Shown here piece after piece: positions 18,177-26,739 of a stretch of DNA of 64,000 bases. The notes below the pieces were generated by a model. The model saw only the letters and a list, made by a program, of their open reading frames with translations. It ran no database searches and was not told the DNA's origin. This stretch comes from Vibrio rotiferianus CAIM 577 = LMG 21460 (lineage in GTDB: Bacteria; Pseudomonadota; Gammaproteobacteria; Enterobacterales; Vibrionaceae). A program made the position numbers and the translations under genes. Each line of letters begins with the position of its first letter. Position 1 is the first letter of the stretch. The stretch covers positions 124,001 through 188,000 of the forward strand of contig NZ_APHW01000101.1 in NCBI RefSeq assembly GCF_002741985.1. The letters run 5' to 3'.

Positions 18177-18230
18177 TGGTTTATCTTAATAATGAGTAGC
18201 TAAGAGCTTATTTAGTATATAAGCACCTAT

Positions 18231-19532
18231 TTAGTAACCAAGAACAAGCCTAGGTAGGAATAGGCTCAAGTCAGGAATAAAGGTTACGGCCATCAGAGCT
18301 GCAACCAGTGCTACGTAGAATGGAAGTAGAGGCTTAATTACTTTATCGATGGCAACGTTTGCCACAGAACAACCGATGAACAACGCGCTACCTACTGGTG
18401 GGGTACAGATACCGATAGCCAAGTTGAAGGTCATCATGATGCCGAAGTGTACAGGGTCGATACCCATATCTAGTGCGATTGGCAGGAAGATAGGCGTAAA
18501 GATAAGTACCGCTGGTGTCATATCCATGAAGATACCGACAATCAACAGAATGACGTTGATGATCAAGAGAATCATCATTGGGTTGTCAGAGATAGCAAGT
18601 AGGGCATCTGCAATCATGTAAGGGATGTCGGCGTTCGCCATCGCCCAAGACATGCCCATTGATGCGCCAACCAGTAGCAATACGATAGAAGTGGTGACCG
18701 CAGACTCTAGGATGATCTTTGGAATGTCACGCCATTTCACTTCGCGGTAAATCAGCACCGCAAGCACAAAGGTATAAACCACGGCGATAGCTGATGCTTC
18801 TGTTGCTGTAAAGATACCGCCAATGATGCCACCCATGATAATCACAATCAGTGCTAGAGAAGGGGCCGCTTTTAAGAAGGTATTCCAAACCATTGCCAGA
18901 GAAGGACGCGCAGCCACTGGGTAGCCACGGCGTTTTGCAATGATGCCCGCCACCACCATGATGCTTAGACCCATCAAGATGCCAGGAATGTAACCCGCTA
19001 GGAACAATGCCGCGATAGACGTACCGCCAGACACCAACGAGAACACGATCAAAGTGTTACTTGGTGGAATCAGCAAACCAGATGGGCAAGAAGTGATGTT
19101 CACTGCCGCAGAGAAGTTCTCATCGTAGCCGTCTTTCTTTTGCAGAGGAGACATAGTACCGCCAACCGCTGCTGCAGACGCAACCGCTGAGCCAGAAATA
19201 GAGCCAAACATCATGTTCGCCATCACGTTTACATGCGCCAGAGAACCAGGAAGACGACCACCTAACACTTTAGCAAAGTTGATAAGACGTAGTGCGATAC
19301 CGCCTTGGTTCATGATGTTACCCGCCAAGATAAAGAACGGGATTGCCAGTAGAGCAAAGTTATCAAGGCCTGCCGCCATACGCTGCGCGACAACGGCGAT
19401 AGCTGGTTCTAACGGTAAGCTCATTAAAATAGTGGCTAGCGATGACAAGCCGATAGCGAAAGAAACCGGTACGCCAATAGTCAATAAGACTGCAAAGCTA
19501 CCGAACAGGGTGAGAATTAATTGCCATTCCAT
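18231..19532 (-). CDS. dctM: TRAP transporter large permease subunit (DctM/SiaM type)
   Basis: The 433-residue, very hydrophobic protein has about 11-12 membrane helices and DctM signatures such as GSISGSAVASAAAVGG, the FFILAGNIMNQGG segment and the C-terminal FNLAIGICTPPVG motif. It is the ion-coupled translocation subunit of a tripartite transporter. It starts 11 bp after dctQ and works with DctQ and the divergently encoded binding protein DctP. The location within uronate genes makes D-glucuronate (or a related uronate) the likely cargo, replacing the ExuT permease of enterobacteria. Confidence 0.93.
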   Translation of the reverse strand: MEWQLILTLFGSFAVLLTIGVPVSFAIGLSSLATILMSLPLEPAIAVVAQRMAAGLDNFALLAIPFFILAGNIMNQGGIALRLINFAKVLGGRLPGSLAHVNVMANMMFGSISGSAVASAAAVGGTMSPLQKKDGYDENFSAAVNITSCPSGLLIPPSNTLIVFSLVSGGTSIAALFLAGYIPGILMGLSIMVVAGIIAKRRGYPVAARPSLAMVWNTFLKAAPSLALIVIIMGGIIGGIFTATEASAIAVVYTFVLAVLIYREVKWRDIPKIILESAVTTSIVLLLVGASMGMSWAMANADIPYMIADALLAISDNPMMILLIINVILLIVGIFMDMTPAVLIFTPIFLPIALDMGIDPVHFGIMMTFNLAIGICTPPVGSALFIGCSVANVAIDKVIKPLLPFYVALVAALMAVTFIPDLSLFLPRLVLGY

Positions 19533-19543
19533 TGTGGAACCCT

Positions 19544-20059
19544 CTATTGATCAAGCTGGGTGTCGGTGAGTAGGGCTTCACCAGACGTCAATTGTTTGAT
19601 GCGGTCGAAAGCAAATACCGCTGAGTAGAAAATCATCAGTGCACCGCTGATTGGAAGGCAGAAGTAGATGTAGCCCATTTCCAAGCCCAGTGCTGGCGTT
19701 AGCTGACCAGTTGCCAAAGTTTTAAGTGCCAGTTGCGTACCGCCGTGAACCAACACCACGTAAGAGAACAGTGCAATGGCGATTTGGATGACGATTTCAT
19801 TGATGAGTTTGCGTTTGCCTTGCAGTTTCATCGTCAATAAGTCGATAGCAAGGTGACGTTTAAGGCCTGTGGTGTAAGCAGCACCAATAAGGGCTACCCA
19901 CATAAAGAGATAACGGGCGAGCTCGTCGGTAACGGTGCTTGGTCTGCCAATGACATAGCGTGATAACACTTGCCAGACTACGCAAATGACGAGGAAGGTC
20001 GAGAGAGAGACCGTAAAGGCAGCCAGCCCCCTGTTTATATATGTGACCAATTTATTCAT
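19544..20059 (-). CDS. dctQ: TRAP transporter small permease subunit (DctQ type)
   Basis: The 171-residue protein has four membrane helices and the DctQ-like segment RYLFMWVALIGAAYTTGLKRHLAID. The ATG at 20059 is preferred because AAGGA lies seven bases upstream. A second ATG at 20065 is too close to that site. It is the first gene of the minus-strand glucuronate operon. Its promoter lies in the divergent region with dctP. Confidence 0.9.
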   Translation of the reverse strand: MNKLVTYINRGLAAFTVSLSTFLVICVVWQVLSRYVIGRPSTVTDELARYLFMWVALIGAAYTTGLKRHLAIDLLTMKLQGKRKLINEIVIQIAIALFSYVVLVHGGTQLALKTLATGQLTPALGLEMGYIYFCLPISGALMIFYSAVFAFDRIKQLTSGEALLTDTQLDQ

Positions 20060-20097
20060 TTTCATTTCCTTTCAGTAAATATGCGCATCTCATAACA

Positions 20098-20111
20098 ATT
20101 GGTTTACCAAT
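20098..20111. promoter_or_regulatory. UxuR-type operator, dctQ side
   Basis: ATTGGTTTACCAAT is a palindrome matching the known enterobacterial UxuR/ExuR consensus core (TTGGT and ACCAA around two central bases). It lies 39 bp upstream of the dctQ start, where it would block the leftward promoter. Confidence 0.8.
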
Positions 20112-20191
20112 GTAAGGAATTGTTTCTGTGTAGGGCAGTAACATACGCTGATCTTTCTGGCTGGATTATAAGTTAGCCGATTTGGTTGTCA

Positions 20192-20207
20192 CGTGAGCGG
20201 GTTCACA
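20192..20207. promoter_or_regulatory. CRP-like site in divergent dctQ/dctP region
   Basis: CGTGAGCGGGTTCACA fits TGTGA-N6-TCACA with one mismatch and sits between the two flanking operators. Catabolite control of a uronate pathway is expected. Confidence 0.65.
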
Positions 20208-20212
20208 AATGG

Positions 20213-20226
20213 ATTGGTTGACCAAT
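20213..20226. promoter_or_regulatory. UxuR-type operator, centre of divergent region
   Basis: ATTGGTTGACCAAT is a perfect match to the ATTGGTNNACCAAT consensus and lies 5 bp from the CRP-like site. A degenerate copy follows at 20247-20260. Confidence 0.8.
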
Positions 20227-20350
20227 TTAACGGTTACTATTGTGATTTTGGTCAATCAATTTGCATTTTTGTTTTGACGATGGCTTTTTTGATCGCCAAT
20301 AATGGCCTCGAAACAAGAAATACCGTTAAAAAATTAAAACTACCCTACAT

Positions 20351-20364
20351 ATTGGACAACCAAT
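20351..20364. promoter_or_regulatory. UxuR-type operator, dctP leader
   Basis: ATTGGACAACCAAT has one mismatch to the consensus. It lies 2 bp before the dctP ribosome binding site (AAGGAG, 20367-20372), so it is well placed to block transcription of dctP. Confidence 0.75.
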
Positions 20365-20381
20365 CCAAGGAGAATAGAACA

Positions 20382-21365
20382 ATGATGACGCGTAAGACTC
20401 TTCTATGCGCTGTAGTAGGTGCTGCAATGACCTTCGGCGCCACTGCTTCTGCTTATGCTGCGACCACTTTGAAACTGAGTCACAACCACCCACGTGACCA
20501 TGCGGTACATAAAGCAATGGACTTTATGGCAAAAGAAGTGCGTGAAATGACAGACGGTGAAGTTCGTATTCGTATTTACCCTGATGCACAACTAGGTACA
20601 CAGCGTGAATCGATGGAGCTAATGCAAAACGGCGCTCTGGATATGGTGAAGAGTAACGCGGCAGAATTGGAAGCTTTCTCCCCAGCTTACGCAGCATTTA
20701 ACATGCCTTACTTGTTCCGCGATAAAGACCACTACTACAAAGTGACAGACGGTGAAGTAGGTCGTGAAATCCTGAATTCTTCGGCAGACAGCGGTTTTAT
20801 TGGTGTGACTTACTACGACGCGGGTGCGCGTAGCTTCTACACCAACAAACCAATCAACACACCAGAAGATCTAAAAGGTCTGAAAGTGCGCGTACAGCCG
20901 AGTCCATCAGCGATTGCGATGGTGAAAGCGCTTGGCGGTAACCCAACGCCACTGGCATATGGTGAGTTATACACGGCATTGCAACAAGGTGTTGTGGATG
21001 CTGCGGAAAACAACATCCCATCGTTTAGCTTGAGCCGTCACAGCGAAGTATCGAAATACTTCAGTTTGGATGAGCACACCATGGTGCCAGACATCTTGGT
21101 TATCTCTACTAAGACGTATGACAAGCTAACGCCGGAGCAGCAACAAGCACTGATGAAAGCAGCGGCAGAGTCTTCAGAATACATGAAGAAGCTATGGGCA
21201 GAGTCGGAAGCAAAAGAGCGCAAGAAAGCAGAGAAGATGGGCGTGACTTTTGTTGAGCCAAACAAAGCGGCATTTGCTGAAGCGGTTCAACCAATGTATG
21301 CGGACTTAGAAAAGACAAATCCTGAATTAAATGAACTGGTTGAGAAGATCAAAGCGGTTAAGTAA
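20382..21365 (+). CDS. dctP: TRAP transporter substrate-binding protein (DctP family)
   Basis: The 327-residue periplasmic protein has a signal peptide ending around residue 27 (ATASAYA) and DctP-fold signatures, including FMAKEVREMTDGEVRIRIYPDAQLG (read in two parts) and LKGLKVRVQPSPSA with the conserved carboxylate-binding Arg. The ATG at 20382 has an AAGGAG site nine bases upstream; the frame stays open further upstream to 20193 but this part covers the operators. It delivers the uronate substrate to DctQM. Although it is divergent from the membrane subunits, shared operators should coordinate expression. Confidence 0.93.
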   Translation: MMTRKTLLCAVVGAAMTFGATASAYAATTLKLSHNHPRDHAVHKAMDFMAKEVREMTDGEVRIRIYPDAQLGTQRESMELMQNGALDMVKSNAAELEAFSPAYAAFNMPYLFRDKDHYYKVTDGEVGREILNSSADSGFIGVTYYDAGARSFYTNKPINTPEDLKGLKVRVQPSPSAIAMVKALGGNPTPLAYGELYTALQQGVVDAAENNIPSFSLSRHSEVSKYFSLDEHTMVPDILVISTKTYDKLTPEQQQALMKAAAESSEYMKKLWAESEAKERKKAEKMGVTFVEPNKAAFAEAVQPMYADLEKTNPELNELVEKIKAVK

Positions 21366-21424
21366 TTCACAAATTAATTAGTAATAAACAATCGAAAACA
21401 AGGTGTTACCACATTCTGGTACAT

Positions 21425-21448
21425 AGAGGTTGACCAATTTTTATTGGT
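21425..21448. promoter_or_regulatory. UxuR-like sites upstream of uxuR
   Basis: AGAGGTTGACCAAT at 21425-21438 has a perfect right half-site and is followed by an isolated left half-site ATTGGT at 21443-21448. The pair lies 25-48 bp before the uxuR start and suggests autoregulation. Confidence 0.6.
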
Positions 21449-21472
21449 CGTTATGATGGCGTGAGAAGTTAA

Positions 21473-22264
21473 ATGGAATATAGTGATAATATCATCATGA
21501 TGCCTTTTGAACCGAAAAGACCGTATCAAGAAACCGGTCTAGTCCTAAGACAAGAGTTAATCAACGGCCTGTACAAGGTTGGTGATAGGTTGCCGCCTGA
21601 GCGCGATATCGCAGAACGTCTCGACGTTAGCCGCACAGTTGTGCGTGAAGCGATCATCATGCTTGAGCTGGAAAACCTTGTCGAAGTGAAAAAAGGTTCT
21701 GGGGTGTATGTCATCAATATTCCATCTCAACCGAACTCCCGTGAGAACGTGATCAGCGATGATGCTGGTCCGTTTGAAATGCTCCAAGCTCGTCAGTTAC
21801 TTGAAAGTAATATTGCTGAATTTGCAGCGATGCAAGTAACGCCAGGCGATATCGTGAAAATGCGCGCAGCCCTTGAGTTAGAACGAGAAGAACTCGCCAG
21901 TGGCACCGCAGATTGTAACGGTGATGAGAAGTTTCACATGTGCATTGCAGAGGCAACCCAAAACTCTGTGCTGGTGGACATGCTGAAGCAATCTTGGGAG
22001 CGACGCGAGAGCAGCCCAATGTGGAATAAGCTCCATTCCCGCATTGCTGGTCAAGACTACCGTGAAGAGTGGTTAGACGATCACGCCAAAATCCTCGCCG
22101 CATTGCAGCGTAAAGATCCTATCGCTGCGAAAAATGCCATGTGGCAACACCTTGAAAATGTTAAACAGCGCCTGTTGGAGCTGTCTGACATCGATGACCC
22201 AGATTTTGATGGTTACTTATTCAGTTCTAACCCTGTTGTTCTGCAGGGTGCTGAAAACAGTTAA
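21473..22264 (+). CDS. uxuR: GntR/FadR-family regulator of glucuronate genes
   Basis: The 263-residue protein has an N-terminal winged helix (about 18-85, with GDRLPPERDIAERLDVSRTVVREAI) and a C-terminal all-helical FadR-type effector domain (FCD) with metal/ligand-binding His residues (KFHMCIAEAT and DDHAKIL). UxuR proteins repress hexuronate genes and are released by fructuronate. Operators in front of dctQ, dctP and this gene, all of UxuR type, and its place between dctP and uxuA support the assignment. ExuR is the closest alternative. Confidence 0.9.
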   Translation: MEYSDNIIMMPFEPKRPYQETGLVLRQELINGLYKVGDRLPPERDIAERLDVSRTVVREAIIMLELENLVEVKKGSGVYVINIPSQPNSRENVISDDAGPFEMLQARQLLESNIAEFAAMQVTPGDIVKMRAALELEREELASGTADCNGDEKFHMCIAEATQNSVLVDMLKQSWERRESSPMWNKLHSRIAGQDYREEWLDDHAKILAALQRKDPIAAKNAMWQHLENVKQRLLELSDIDDPDFDGYLFSSNPVVLQGAENS

Positions 22265-22393
22265 CCACATTGCCGGCTTCGGTCGGCTCTAGTCAGCGCA
22301 GCTGCATTATCGTGGCTGCATATTAAGAAGTCGTTGTGCACTTAGCTTGAATAATTCGAGCGGGCTGAGTGCGTCTTAAAAAAGGTGAGTGTC

Positions 22394-23581
22394 ATGGAAC
22401 AAACTTGGCGTTGGTACGGTCCGAATGACCCAGTGTCGCTAGACGATATTCGTCAAGCAGGCGCAACAGGCATTGTGAATGCCTTGCATCACATTCCAAA
22501 TGGTGAAGTGTGGTCTAAAGAAGAGATTTTAAAACGTAAAGCCATCATCGAAGAGAAAGGCTTAACGTGGTCGGTGGTTGAAAGTGTTCCTGTTCACGAA
22601 GAAATCAAAACTCAGACGGGCAACTTCCAACAATGGATCGACAACTATAAACAAACGCTGCGTAATCTTGCTGAGTGCGGCGTAGATACGGTCTGCTACA
22701 ACTTTATGCCAGTACTCGACTGGACACGTACAGACCTCGAATTTGAAATGCCGGATGGCTCTAAAGCGCTACGTTTTGACCAAATCGCTTTTGCGGCATT
22801 TGAGCTGCACATTCTTAAACGCCCGGGCGCAGAAGCGGATTACACCGAATCTGAACAAGCGCAAGCGCTTGAGTACTTCAACAACATGACGGCGGAGCAA
22901 ATCCAACAACTGACAAGCAACATCATTGCTGGTTTGCCGGGTGCTGAAGAAGGTTACACGTTAGAAGAGTTCCAAGCACAATTGGACCGCTACGCTGGTA
23001 CCAGCAAAGACAAACTGCGTGAGCACATGGCGTACTTCTTAGCGGAGTTAATGCCAGTGTGTGAAGCGCATGGTTTGAAGCTAGCAGTGCACCCAGACGA
23101 TCCACCGCGTCCAATTCTTGGTTTGCCGCGCATCGTTTCAACTATCGAAGACATCGACTGGTTAACCGAAAAAGTGCCAAGCAAAATGAACGGTTTAACC
23201 ATGTGTACGGGCTCTTACGGTGTGCGTGGTGACAACGACCTAGTGAAGATGATCAAAAAGCACGGTGACCGCGTTTACTTCACTCATTTGCGTTCAACCA
23301 AGCGTGAAGAAAGCAACCCGATGACGTTCCACGAAGCAGCCCACCTAGATGGTGATGTGGATATGTACAACGTAGTGATGGCAATTCTGGATGAAGAACA
23401 ACGCCGCGCAGAAGTAGGCGATCACCGTTTGATCCCAATGCGTCCTGACCATGGTCACCAAATGCTGGATGATTTGAAGAAGAAGACCAACCCAGGCTAT
23501 TCAGCCATTGGTCGCTTGAAAGGTCTTGCTGAAGTGCGTGGTCTAGAGATGGCACTAAAACGCGCTTTCTATACTAAGTAG
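22394..23581 (+). CDS. uxuA: D-mannonate dehydratase
   Basis: The 395-residue protein is the usual UxuA length. It begins MEQTWRWYGPNDPVSLDDI and carries the metal and substrate segments KLAVHPDDPPRPI, CTGSYG and MRPDHGHQML. It dehydrates D-mannonate to 2-keto-3-deoxygluconate, the substrate of KdgK. The ATG at 22394 has AAGG eight bases upstream; an in-frame GTG at 22385 overlaps it. It is 129 bp after uxuR on the same strand and is followed by a strong terminator, closing the rightward half of the glucuronate locus. Confidence 0.96.
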   Translation: MEQTWRWYGPNDPVSLDDIRQAGATGIVNALHHIPNGEVWSKEEILKRKAIIEEKGLTWSVVESVPVHEEIKTQTGNFQQWIDNYKQTLRNLAECGVDTVCYNFMPVLDWTRTDLEFEMPDGSKALRFDQIAFAAFELHILKRPGAEADYTESEQAQALEYFNNMTAEQIQQLTSNIIAGLPGAEEGYTLEEFQAQLDRYAGTSKDKLREHMAYFLAELMPVCEAHGLKLAVHPDDPPRPILGLPRIVSTIEDIDWLTEKVPSKMNGLTMCTGSYGVRGDNDLVKMIKKHGDRVYFTHLRSTKREESNPMTFHEAAHLDGDVDMYNVVMAILDEEQRRAEVGDHRLIPMRPDHGHQMLDDLKKKTNPGYSAIGRLKGLAEVRGLEMALKRAFYTK

Positions 23582-23610
23582 GCGGCATCGTTCTACATCA
23601 ATGAAAGAAA

Positions 23611-23639
23611 AAAACCGAAGCGCAATGCTTCGGTTTTTA
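23611..23639 (+). terminator. Intrinsic terminator after uxuA
   Basis: An 11-bp stem (23611-23621 with 23627-23637) with a 5-base loop ends in a T run. The A-rich left arm lets it act also on the convergent XRE gene. Confidence 0.9.
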
Positions 23640-23665
23640 TTTAAGGTTATTAGTAACGATGGCGG

Positions 23666-23884
23666 TTAATCGTCGTCGTTATCCGGCACAAACTCTAAAA
23701 TATCACCCGGTTGGCAATTCAAATGCATACATATGGCTTCCAAAGTGGCTAACTTAACCGCCTTAGCTCGACCATTTTTTAGTACCGATAAGTTTTGTTC
23801 AGTAATACCAATGAGTTTTGCTAGCTCATTAGAGCGCATCTTCCGTTTTGCCAGCATTACGTCCAAGTTGATTACAATCGCCAT
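23666..23884 (-). CDS. Small XRE-family transcriptional regulator (YozG-like)
   Basis: The 72-residue protein is a single Cro/CI-type helix-turn-helix (SNELAKLIGITEQNLSVLKNG, residues 18-38) with an acidic tail. It sits 11 bp downstream of a DUF2975-type membrane protein gene on the same strand, a pairing seen in many bacteria. The likely operator is a long inverted repeat in front of the membrane gene (24440-24480). The signal that it answers to is unknown. Confidence 0.85.
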   Translation of the reverse strand: MAIVINLDVMLAKRKMRSNELAKLIGITEQNLSVLKNGRAKAVKLATLEAICMHLNCQPGDILEFVPDNDDD

Positions 23885-23895
23885 ATACCATTCAC

Positions 23896-24423
23896 TTAAA
23901 TTGTCAGCTCACTTTCTTCTTGTAGCTCGACTGCTCTATCCATCACTACAGCGATGACTCGGACAATAAAACCGATGACCATCATAGTAATGTTGCTGTC
24001 GTCTACTTCTGCCGACACATTCCAATTCCCGTCATTGTACGACAAAGCCAAGCTCAGAAGCACGTCCATCGTGACTTCTATAAACGGGGTTGCGATCAGT
24101 AAGTAGCTGAGTTTCTTAAAACACTCCGTATTTTGACGTTCAAAAATCTGCCCTTTCTCATACAAACGGAAAAGGATGATGAGCTGCCACAGTAACGCAA
24201 CCGTCAGTAGTGTTGAGATCATGCTTGGGAAGTAGCCAATTATAGAACGCGTAATGGAAAGAGGGAGCGCCACTTCAACGGGAAAGGTGGCGTGAAACCA
24301 CTCCGCGTCAAACAGAGTTGCCCCAAACCAGAAGGCGGTATTGAGCACAACTGTGAAGATCATAGAAAACCAAAATAGGATAAGTAGCTTACGACTAAAT
24401 TTGCTTATGGAATATTGAGACAT
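23896..24423 (-). CDS. DUF2975-type four-helix membrane protein
   Basis: The 175-residue protein has about four membrane helices (around 14-35, 55-80, 100-125 and 145-160) and a polar acidic C-terminus. Start at 24423 is favoured by GAGG seven bases upstream; a longer start at 24435 lies before that site. It forms a two-gene operon with the XRE regulator. The molecular role of the family is not known. A membrane sensor that controls the regulator is a reasonable guess. Confidence 0.75.
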   Translation of the reverse strand: MSQYSISKFSRKLLILFWFSMIFTVVLNTAFWFGATLFDAEWFHATFPVEVALPLSITRSIIGYFPSMISTLLTVALLWQLIILFRLYEKGQIFERQNTECFKKLSYLLIATPFIEVTMDVLLSLALSYNDGNWNVSAEVDDSNITMMVIGFIVRVIAVVMDRAVELQEESELTI

Positions 24424-24439
24424 GACAAACCTCATATCA

Positions 24440-24480
24440 GATATAATTTTCGCTCATCCTAATCTGTTGAAAATTATATC
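24440..24480. promoter_or_regulatory. Long inverted repeat upstream of DUF2975/XRE operon
   Basis: Perfect 12-bp arms GATATAATTTTC and GAAAATTATATC are separated by 17 bp, 17-57 bp upstream of the operon start. The left arm also reads as a possible -10 region. It is probably the operator of the XRE protein. A second short palindrome lies at about 24492-24508. Confidence 0.6.
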
Positions 24481-24580
24481 GCAATAAAAAATTATCGTTT
24501 TACGATAAGTTTTCGTTGCTTTTATTAATGTAACTACTTAATGTCTCAGTATTGATTTATAAAGATAATGGGTAAAGGTA

Positions 24581-24925
24581 ATGAAGAAAGCGATATTTAT
24601 AGCGGCGACATTAGCTGTGGTGTCCGCACCTGGTTTGGCTGAAGGAATCTTCTTGGATGATCTGACAGAGGACTACAGTATCGCAGAGGAAAGTTCTTGG
24701 GAAAGTTCACCTTATGCAAAGGAGACAGCAACAAAACTCGATGCTTTTACTGGTGATAAATGCACGAGAGGAACAGAAGAGCAATTTACTTCGCTTGCTG
24801 ATGCAAACAAAAAGAAAAACGTCGAATGTTACGTTACCCATTTTCCAACCAGCAATATCAAAACTCGAATGCAGTCTAACGAAGATGGTGATGTGAGTGT
24901 TGGCCTCTCATGGGATTTTGAGTAA
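24581..24925 (+). CDS. Small secreted hypothetical protein
   Basis: The 114-residue precursor has a clear signal peptide (about 1-20, ending GLAEG), and a mature part that is acidic and contains two cysteines (DKCTRG and VECYV) that could form a disulfide. AAAGG lies upstream of the ATG. I do not recognise the family. The gene stands alone between the divergent DUF2975/XRE operon and the PatB gene. Confidence 0.65.
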   Translation: MKKAIFIAATLAVVSAPGLAEGIFLDDLTEDYSIAEESSWESSPYAKETATKLDAFTGDKCTRGTEEQFTSLADANKKKNVECYVTHFPTSNIKTRMQSNEDGDVSVGLSWDFE

Positions 24926-25082
24926 CCACGGTTTTTTATGAGTTTTTGCTCTTTAAAGTCATGATTCTAAAGATTAAAAGTGGTAATAAGTTATTTTTAG
25001 AATAAAGAATTGAAATTAATCTGCATCTTTTCTTCGTTCATATCGTCTTATCAGTACCAAAACATTTCGACCGGAGAATGCC

Positions 25083-26258
25083 ATGTTCAAGCCGCAAACA
25101 ACGCGCTCAGATATTAAAGACAAATTCATCAAACACGATAGCCAAATGCTCAACCAAGTGTACGGAACTGATCAAGTTGTACCGTATTGGATTGCAGACA
25201 TGGACTTTCCTATTGCATCGCCTGTTTCACAAGCGATGCAGCAACTTGTCAGCCGTGAAACCTTCTCATATGAGTTTGATAGCAAGACGGTTTTTCAGTC
25301 CATTGCTGATTGGAATAAGGATTTGCATGGTCTTGAGCTTAGCACTGATAACTTTGTTCAAGTGCCGGGCGTACTGAGTGCGATTGCGTTGCTGATCCGC
25401 GAGTTCACCAATGAAGGTGAGGGCGTATTGATTCAAACTCCGGTTTATCATCAGTTCCGACGTTTGATTGAATCTGCGGGCCGAACCGTTGTGGGCAACA
25501 CAATGAAGATTGAAAACGACCACTACGTGATGGACTTTGAGCTGCTTGAAAAACAGCTGAAAAGTGGTGAAGTGCAAATGATTTTGCTCTGTAACCCTCA
25601 TAACCCAGTGGGGCGTGTTTGGACCAAAGCAGAACTAGAGCACATGGTGGCGTTAGCTGAGAAATACAAGGTGATGATCATCAGTGATGAAGTGCATGCC
25701 GACATTGTGTTTGAAGGTTCCACCTTTACCAGTATGGCTTCATTAGGTTATGAAAACAGCCTGACGATCATTGGCTCTCCGGCGAAAAACTTTGGTTTGA
25801 ACAGCATCTCTAACGGCTACATTTACAGCGATAACCAAGCACTTTTCGAGAAAATCAAAGCGACGTCGGCTTCACTGTCTATCGATCATGGCAATGCGTT
25901 TACCACTTACGCGACGATTGCTGCTTACCAACAGGGTAAAGAGTGGTTTGAAGGCTTTCATGCCTACACGCAAAACAATCGTAACTGGATTATTGAGTTT
26001 ATTGAGCACAGCTTGCCGCAGGTGAAAGCGTTCCTGCCACAAGGAACCAATCAAATTTGGTTGGATTTTTCTGGTTTAGAATTGGAATCTTATCAGTTAA
26101 AAAGCTTGCTTACAGAAGAAGCCAAAATGGCGCTGACGCCAGGTACTTGGTTTGGTGAACCCAATGAAAACTACTACCGCATGAACTTCGCTTGTTCTTT
26201 AGAGCAAATTCAAACCTCGTTTGAGCTGCTTAAAGCCGCTGTCGATAAACGCAAATAA
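25083..26258 (+). CDS. MalY/PatB-family cystathionine beta-lyase (PLP enzyme)
   Basis: The 391-residue class I/II aminotransferase-fold protein has the CNPHNPVGRVW segment (170-180), SDEVHADIVF (201-210) and the PLP-binding Lys235 in GSPAKNFGLNS. The N-terminal VVPYWIADMDFP is typical of PatB/MalY C-S lyases, which split cystathionine or cysteine conjugates into thiol, pyruvate and ammonia. A rhodanese gene follows 24 bp downstream, which fits a role in sulfur transfer. GGAG precedes the start. Confidence 0.88.
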   Translation: MFKPQTTRSDIKDKFIKHDSQMLNQVYGTDQVVPYWIADMDFPIASPVSQAMQQLVSRETFSYEFDSKTVFQSIADWNKDLHGLELSTDNFVQVPGVLSAIALLIREFTNEGEGVLIQTPVYHQFRRLIESAGRTVVGNTMKIENDHYVMDFELLEKQLKSGEVQMILLCNPHNPVGRVWTKAELEHMVALAEKYKVMIISDEVHADIVFEGSTFTSMASLGYENSLTIIGSPAKNFGLNSISNGYIYSDNQALFEKIKATSASLSIDHGNAFTTYATIAAYQQGKEWFEGFHAYTQNNRNWIIEFIEHSLPQVKAFLPQGTNQIWLDFSGLELESYQLKSLLTEEAKMALTPGTWFGEPNENYYRMNFACSLEQIQTSFELLKAAVDKRK

Positions 26259-26282
26259 GTGAAGTGGTAGGAGAATAAAGCG

Positions 26283-26681
26283 ATGACACAAACCATCACT
26301 AAAGGCATCAAAGCCCTAGCGGAAGAAGCGCGCTTGAGTGTCGCAGATCTCTCTATTGAGGATGCCAAAGCGCTGTTTGCAGGCGAAGGTTACGTATTCG
26401 TGGATGTACGAGAAGCCGATGAAAGACGCAAACTTGGCGTGATTCCGGGGGCATTTACCTGTCCAAGAGGCATGTTGGAGTTTCTGATTGATCCACAATG
26501 CCCAGTGCACAATCCAGTCTTTGTTCAAGATAAAACGTACGTCTTTTACTGCGCGCATGGACTTCGTTCCCTCTATGCGGCAAAACAAGCCGCTGACATG
26601 GGGCTTGGACCTGTGCTCAACCTTGCTGGTGGTTTTGCTGAATGGGTGAAAGCAGATGGCACGGTTGAGTCTGAGTCATAA
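26283..26681 (+). CDS. Rhodanese-domain sulfurtransferase
   Basis: The 132-residue single-domain rhodanese has the family DVREADERRKLGVIPGA segment and the active-site loop CAHGLR beginning at Cys90. It should carry a persulfide and pass sulfur to cyanide or a protein/thiol acceptor. It follows the PatB C-S lyase by 24 bp with a GGAG ribosome binding site, so the two are probably co-transcribed. A SigZ-like sigma factor gene starts 58 bp further on. Confidence 0.9.
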   Translation: MTQTITKGIKALAEEARLSVADLSIEDAKALFAGEGYVFVDVREADERRKLGVIPGAFTCPRGMLEFLIDPQCPVHNPVFVQDKTYVFYCAHGLRSLYAAKQAADMGLGPVLNLAGGFAEWVKADGTVESES

Positions 26682-26739
26682 TGTATAGGTCATACTTGCC
26701 ATACGGCTTATATTTCGATTAATATCGAATTATTGTTTT

